Source of the DNA: Candidatus Kapaibacterium sp.
GTDB taxonomy: Bacteria > Bacteroidota > Ignavibacteria > Kapaibacteriales > UBA2268
Direction: 5' to 3'
Assembly: GCA_028691175.1 (NCBI GenBank)
Contig: JAQUZU010000001.1
Span: forward strand, 1-26,231
Length of the DNA stretch: 26,231 nt
A model generated the notes under the pieces. It ran no database searches, was not told the DNA's origin, and saw only the letters and a list, made by a program, of their open reading frames with translations. The translations under genes and the position numbers were made by a program. Below, piece by piece: positions 23,321 to 26,231 of this stretch; within the stretch, counting starts at the first letter, position 1, and every line of letters begins with the position of its first letter.

Positions 23321-25588
23321 TTATTTTTTCACAAATTTGAATCTCGAAACAGTCTCGCCCGTACGATATTCGCCGGCATAAATTCCGCTCGCGAGAGAGG
23401 AAATATTCATTTTCAGTTTGCCGCCGGTGAGTTCAAAAGGTACGTCCTGACGTGCTCCGATTGAATTTACTACAAATAAATCGCCCGAACTTGAGAGGCT
23501 GATTGCGTCTAAGTCGACATTGATTTCTGCATTTGCCGGCATCGGATAGACTTTTACGTCATTCGCCATAACATAATCTTTTGCGCTTGCGCCGAGCATG
23601 TAATTGATTGCTTTCTGCACATCAATTTTGCCACTGCCGGCAACGTTGTTCGGGGTTTCGCCGGTGAATTCATCGGTCGTAGCGGTTGCGCGAAGGATTT
23701 CGGCTGCTTCTTTTGCGGATAGTTCCGGATTAATCTGCAGCATCAGTGCCAGAGCACCGGTAACGTGTGGCGTCGCCATACTTGTTCCGTCCATGCCGAT
23801 ATAGTTTTCGTCCGATAAAATATTTTCGGAAAGACTGCTAAGCGTCTCGTAGTTCATCGTGCTGCTGCGCACCGAGAATACAGTCTGCCCCGGAGCCGAA
23901 ATTACCGGCAAAATGCGGCGGTCGCGGCTCGGACCGCGGGACGAGAACCCCGAAATATCCCCGAGAGCATAGTAATGGCTGTAGTCAATATATTGTCCGG
24001 ACGCGTTCGTCCATTGCAATTTCGTTATGAAGGCTCCGACACTGATCGCACTATCTGCAAGTGCCGGAGTACAAACTGTCTGCATACCGTCGCCCCAGAT
24101 GATTTCCATATTTGGGAGGCTGATATCAATCGGAATTTGTTCCTGACTAAGTGCGACTCCCGCCCACATATCGATGTAGCCGTCGCCCTTGCCGGTCGCG
24201 GTAACTCCAATAATATAGTTTCCGATTTGGATATTCCGGTCAGCGCCATTATGCACATATAAACGTGCGTTGCCATCGTGCGAAATCGGATCATCCGGCG
24301 TCTGCATTACTCCGATATATCCGACTGTAGTACCACTCGCATTTGTAAGCGGAGTATCGGCTATATCTTCGTCATTCAAAGCAAACGTATAACTTGCAAG
24401 CGGAGTCGTACTGCCAAACATCAGCGAGTACATATCATATAAGCTAACGGTCAGAGAATCAGTTACGCCGGCATCATACCAGACATCGCCACCGGTAATA
24501 TAGAAATCCGGATTGTTTTCGTAACTTTCATCAGGCAGTTCAATTAAGCCGGCTTCGCGCAAGTTTGTCGGATATATCGGCATAAGAATATTCTTTCCGG
24601 CTGTCATTTCTGTTCCTGCGTGCACCGGGTACTCTGCTTCGTTTCCGGCAGCAATCGAGAAAATAACGCCGGGACCGCTCAATTCATTTATAGCCTGCGA
24701 CAATAAATCTGTGCCATCATGTCCCCCATCAAACAGTGCACCGAGGCTCAGGTTGATAGCAATCGGCTTGCCGAGTTCTTTCGCCTTATCCACCAGATAC
24801 TGACAACCGGCTATAATATCTTCATTCGGCATTTCCTCGGCGTCGTCGTTTCGCATCACCTTTACGGAAAGTATTCCGGCATTATATGCAATACCGCGAT
24901 ATTGTTCGTCGCCTTTGCCGCCGCCGGCAATTGTACCGGTTACGTGCGTGCCGTGCCCTATTACGTCATATACTTCGATATTTTGCAGATTTGCATCAAT
25001 ATCTTCTTTCGTATATTCGGTTCCCCAGTCGTATCCTTCGGGACGTTGTTCGGCATTTTCGTAACTCATATCCCAAAAATACAGCACGCGAGACCCGTTT
25101 TCGTCCGAAAAGTCCGGATGGAACAAATCGATTCCCGTATCTACTACTCCGATCAAAACGCCTTCGCCGGCGATGATATTATTTTCGGTTAGTCCGCTTG
25201 CAGTTACGGTTTCGGCATTGATTGCCTTTTTGCTAGCATTCATCGAGAGCTTGGATTTTCCGGTGCGATCAATCGCTTTTACTTCCGGCAATGCGGCGAG
25301 CGCATCAATTTTATCCGCCGAGACAGTTACGAAATACACTGTTTTCGTGTGCGTTTTGACTTTGCAGCCGACGGCTTCGAGTTTCGATTTGAGGTTTTCG
25401 CCCTCAACTTTTAATGTAAGCGATAAAATTTCCGATTCGTTGTTTTGCAAAGTAGTCTCGGTCTTTGCATTTTTTACGCTGTTCAGCAGCATTTTGCCGC
25501 CAACTGTGAATTTGTTTGACGATATTTCGCCCGCATACGCTGCGGTTGCGAACATCATCGACGCAAGAATTAAGTTTCTGGTTTTCAT
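23321..25588 (-). CDS. Secreted S8 subtilase with T9SS C-terminal sorting domain
   Basis: The 755-residue protein has a signal peptide (MKTRNLILASMMFATAAYA), then a propeptide-like region (about 50-115: LSLTLKVEGENLKSKLEAVG ... LPEVKAIDR) of inhibitor-I9 character. The subtilase catalytic domain follows, with Asp150 in GVVDTGIDLFHP, His212 in GHGTHVTG and Ser603 in GTSMATPHVTG. The large gap between His and Ser (about 390) reveals an inserted region (about 340-510). The last 80 residues form a T9SS sorting domain, with VKVYPMPANAEINVDLD near 685 and the end SRFKFVKK. It is predicted to be an outward-facing protease delivered by the T9SS, whose sortase and PorV are encoded nearby. It follows the propeptide-like lipoprotein gene by 113 nt. 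Confidence 0.92.
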   Translation of the reverse strand: MKTRNLILASMMFATAAYAGEISSNKFTVGGKMLLNSVKNAKTETTLQNNESEILSLTLKVEGENLKSKLEAVGCKVKTHTKTVYFVTVSADKIDALAALPEVKAIDRTGKSKLSMNASKKAINAETVTASGLTENNIIAGEGVLIGVVDTGIDLFHPDFSDENGSRVLYFWDMSYENAEQRPEGYDWGTEYTKEDIDANLQNIEVYDVIGHGTHVTGTIAGGGKGDEQYRGIAYNAGILSVKVMRNDDAEEMPNEDIIAGCQYLVDKAKELGKPIAINLSLGALFDGGHDGTDLLSQAINELSGPGVIFSIAAGNEAEYPVHAGTEMTAGKNILMPIYPTNLREAGLIELPDESYENNPDFYITGGDVWYDAGVTDSLTVSLYDMYSLMFGSTTPLASYTFALNDEDIADTPLTNASGTTVGYIGVMQTPDDPISHDGNARLYVHNGADRNIQIGNYIIGVTATGKGDGYIDMWAGVALSQEQIPIDISLPNMEIIWGDGMQTVCTPALADSAISVGAFITKLQWTNASGQYIDYSHYYALGDISGFSSRGPSRDRRILPVISAPGQTVFSVRSSTMNYETLSSLSENILSDENYIGMDGTSMATPHVTGALALMLQINPELSAKEAAEILRATATTDEFTGETPNNVAGSGKIDVQKAINYMLGASAKDYVMANDVKVYPMPANAEINVDLDAISLSSSGDLFVVNSIGARQDVPFELTGGKLKMNISSLASGIYAGEYRTGETVSRFKFVKK

Positions 25589-25701
25589 ATTATTTTTTTA
25601 TATGTTTGTTAATGTGCCCGTTGGCACTGCCATACAATATTGGACACATTTTTTTTAAATTAGTGATTTCAAATTCAAAAATTTGCCGAAAAATCGTGGT
25701 T

Positions 25702-26061
25702 TTACTTTGTCGGCTCTTCATTAATGTACACTTTGCCGGCAATTTCTACTTTTACTACATAATCCTGAATCACCATTTTGCGAATGGCGCCGGGAATTGC
25801 CGTGCAGGTAAGAATTTTGCCGACCTTCGAGTTAATTTTAATATTTTCTTGCTCCATAAAAGCCAAAATCTCATCACTCGGTTTCGTATTTAGCAGCACC
25901 GTAAAACTCAATTCTTTCGTGCTGTCCGAATTCATCAGCACGGTCTGCGAGTCTATGGGAAGTTTCTTTTGTTCAGCTTTTGTAAGCGGACTTTTGTCCG
26001 ACACATTGTTCGACGAGCATGCTACCATAATAGTTGTTACCAAAATTAATAAATATCTCAC
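25702..26061 (-). CDS. Small lipoprotein resembling a free-standing subtilase propeptide (I9-like)
   Basis: The 119-residue product starts at GTG (26061), supported by AAGGAA about 8 nt upstream. It has a lipoprotein signal with lipobox MVAC (Cys15), so it is anchored in the membrane and faces the periplasm or outside. The mature part from about residue 50 (LSFTVLLNTKPSDEILAFME, KVGKILTCTAIPGAIRKMVI, YVVKVEIAGKVYI) follows the beta-alpha-beta-beta-alpha-beta spacing of inhibitor I9/subtilase propeptides. It also resembles the prodomain of the S8 protease encoded just downstream. It may be a protease inhibitor, chaperone or immunity protein for the subtilase. The resemblance is by eye, and an unrelated small lipoprotein is possible. 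The 170 nt upstream to the window edge show no gene. Confidence 0.65.
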   Translation of the reverse strand: MRYLLILVTTIMVACSSNNVSDKSPLTKAEQKKLPIDSQTVLMNSDSTKELSFTVLLNTKPSDEILAFMEQENIKINSKVGKILTCTAIPGAIRKMVIQDYVVKVEIAGKVYINEEPTK

Positions 26062-26231
26062 GGCCTGATTCCTTCGCTCTATATTTCTAAAATAATCGTT
26101 CGCAAATCTTTAAAAAAAGGGCAATCATGTCATTGATTACCCCAAATTCGGTAAAATTCTATTTCATTACAAAGTTATATTTGGAGTTCTTCTTTATCAA
26201 TGACTTTTCAAATCATAAAACGTATAAGTGC

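Noticed and set aside
25650..25690. CAAATT/AATTTG inverted repeat between the lipoprotein and subtilase genes as a terminator
   Set aside because: The stem is only A-T pairs plus one G-C and has no T run on the minus side, so it is unlikely to end transcription.

Overview
The window looks like a chromosomal segment of a Gram-negative bacterium of the Bacteroidota/Chlorobiota (FCB) group. The evidence is an adjacent porU-porV pair of the type IX secretion system (T9SS), a subtilase carrying a T9SS-type C-terminal sorting domain, a UPF0164/PorV-type outer membrane protein, and several starts with AT-rich leaders and weak Shine-Dalgarno sites. A lineage such as Kapabacteria or Ignavibacteria would fit, but this is inference; no taxonomic marker is decisive. 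Every gene except one (a 1787-residue glycosyltransferase) is on the minus strand. No stretch over 300 bases lacks a gene. I saw no IS element, CRISPR array or phage gene.

Layout, in transcription order on the minus strand from the right edge. (1) 26061-23321: a small lipoprotein that looks like a free-standing protease-propeptide (I9-like) domain, followed by a secreted S8 subtilase with a T9SS sorting domain. (2) 23230-17867, on the plus strand: a four-catalytic-domain glycosyltransferase (GT2-GT2-GT4-linker-GT4) ending in TPR-like repeats. (3) 17707-15458: nusB, tRNA-Leu(UAA) with a terminator, and a divergent GAPDH-family gene with a terminator. (4) 15255-10053: porU sortase and porV, ended by a strong terminator. 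(5) 9893-9327: a SprA-related putative metalloprotease. (6) 9146-3120: a tightly packed inositol-centred gene set. It holds a sugar/inositol-phosphate-type nucleotidyltransferase, a DUF2141 exported protein, an ATP-grasp enzyme, a CDP-alcohol phosphatidyltransferase, a flippase-like membrane protein and a HAD hydrolase. After a terminator-like hairpin comes myo-inositol-1-phosphate synthase. (7) 3004-1: after an imperfect palindrome, a TolC-family outer membrane protein, an MlaC-like lipid-binding protein and an MMPL/RND transporter cut by the left edge.

Putative integration: inositol-1-phosphate made by MIPS would feed the nucleotidyltransferase and/or the CDP-alcohol phosphatidyltransferase to form an inositol lipid or di-inositol phosphate compound. 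The HAD enzyme, flippase-like protein and ATP-grasp enzyme would tailor or move it. The adjacent TolC/MlaC/MMPL set is a plausible envelope lipid transport machine. PorU/PorV would process and anchor T9SS cargo such as the subtilase. The most unusual points are sequence-level departures in the inositol operon enzymes (the fourth CDP-AP Asp is Gly; the second HAD motif-I Asp is Gly), the ITPK-like end motif of the ATP-grasp enzyme, the four-domain glycosyltransferase, and the propeptide-like lipoprotein beside the subtilase.
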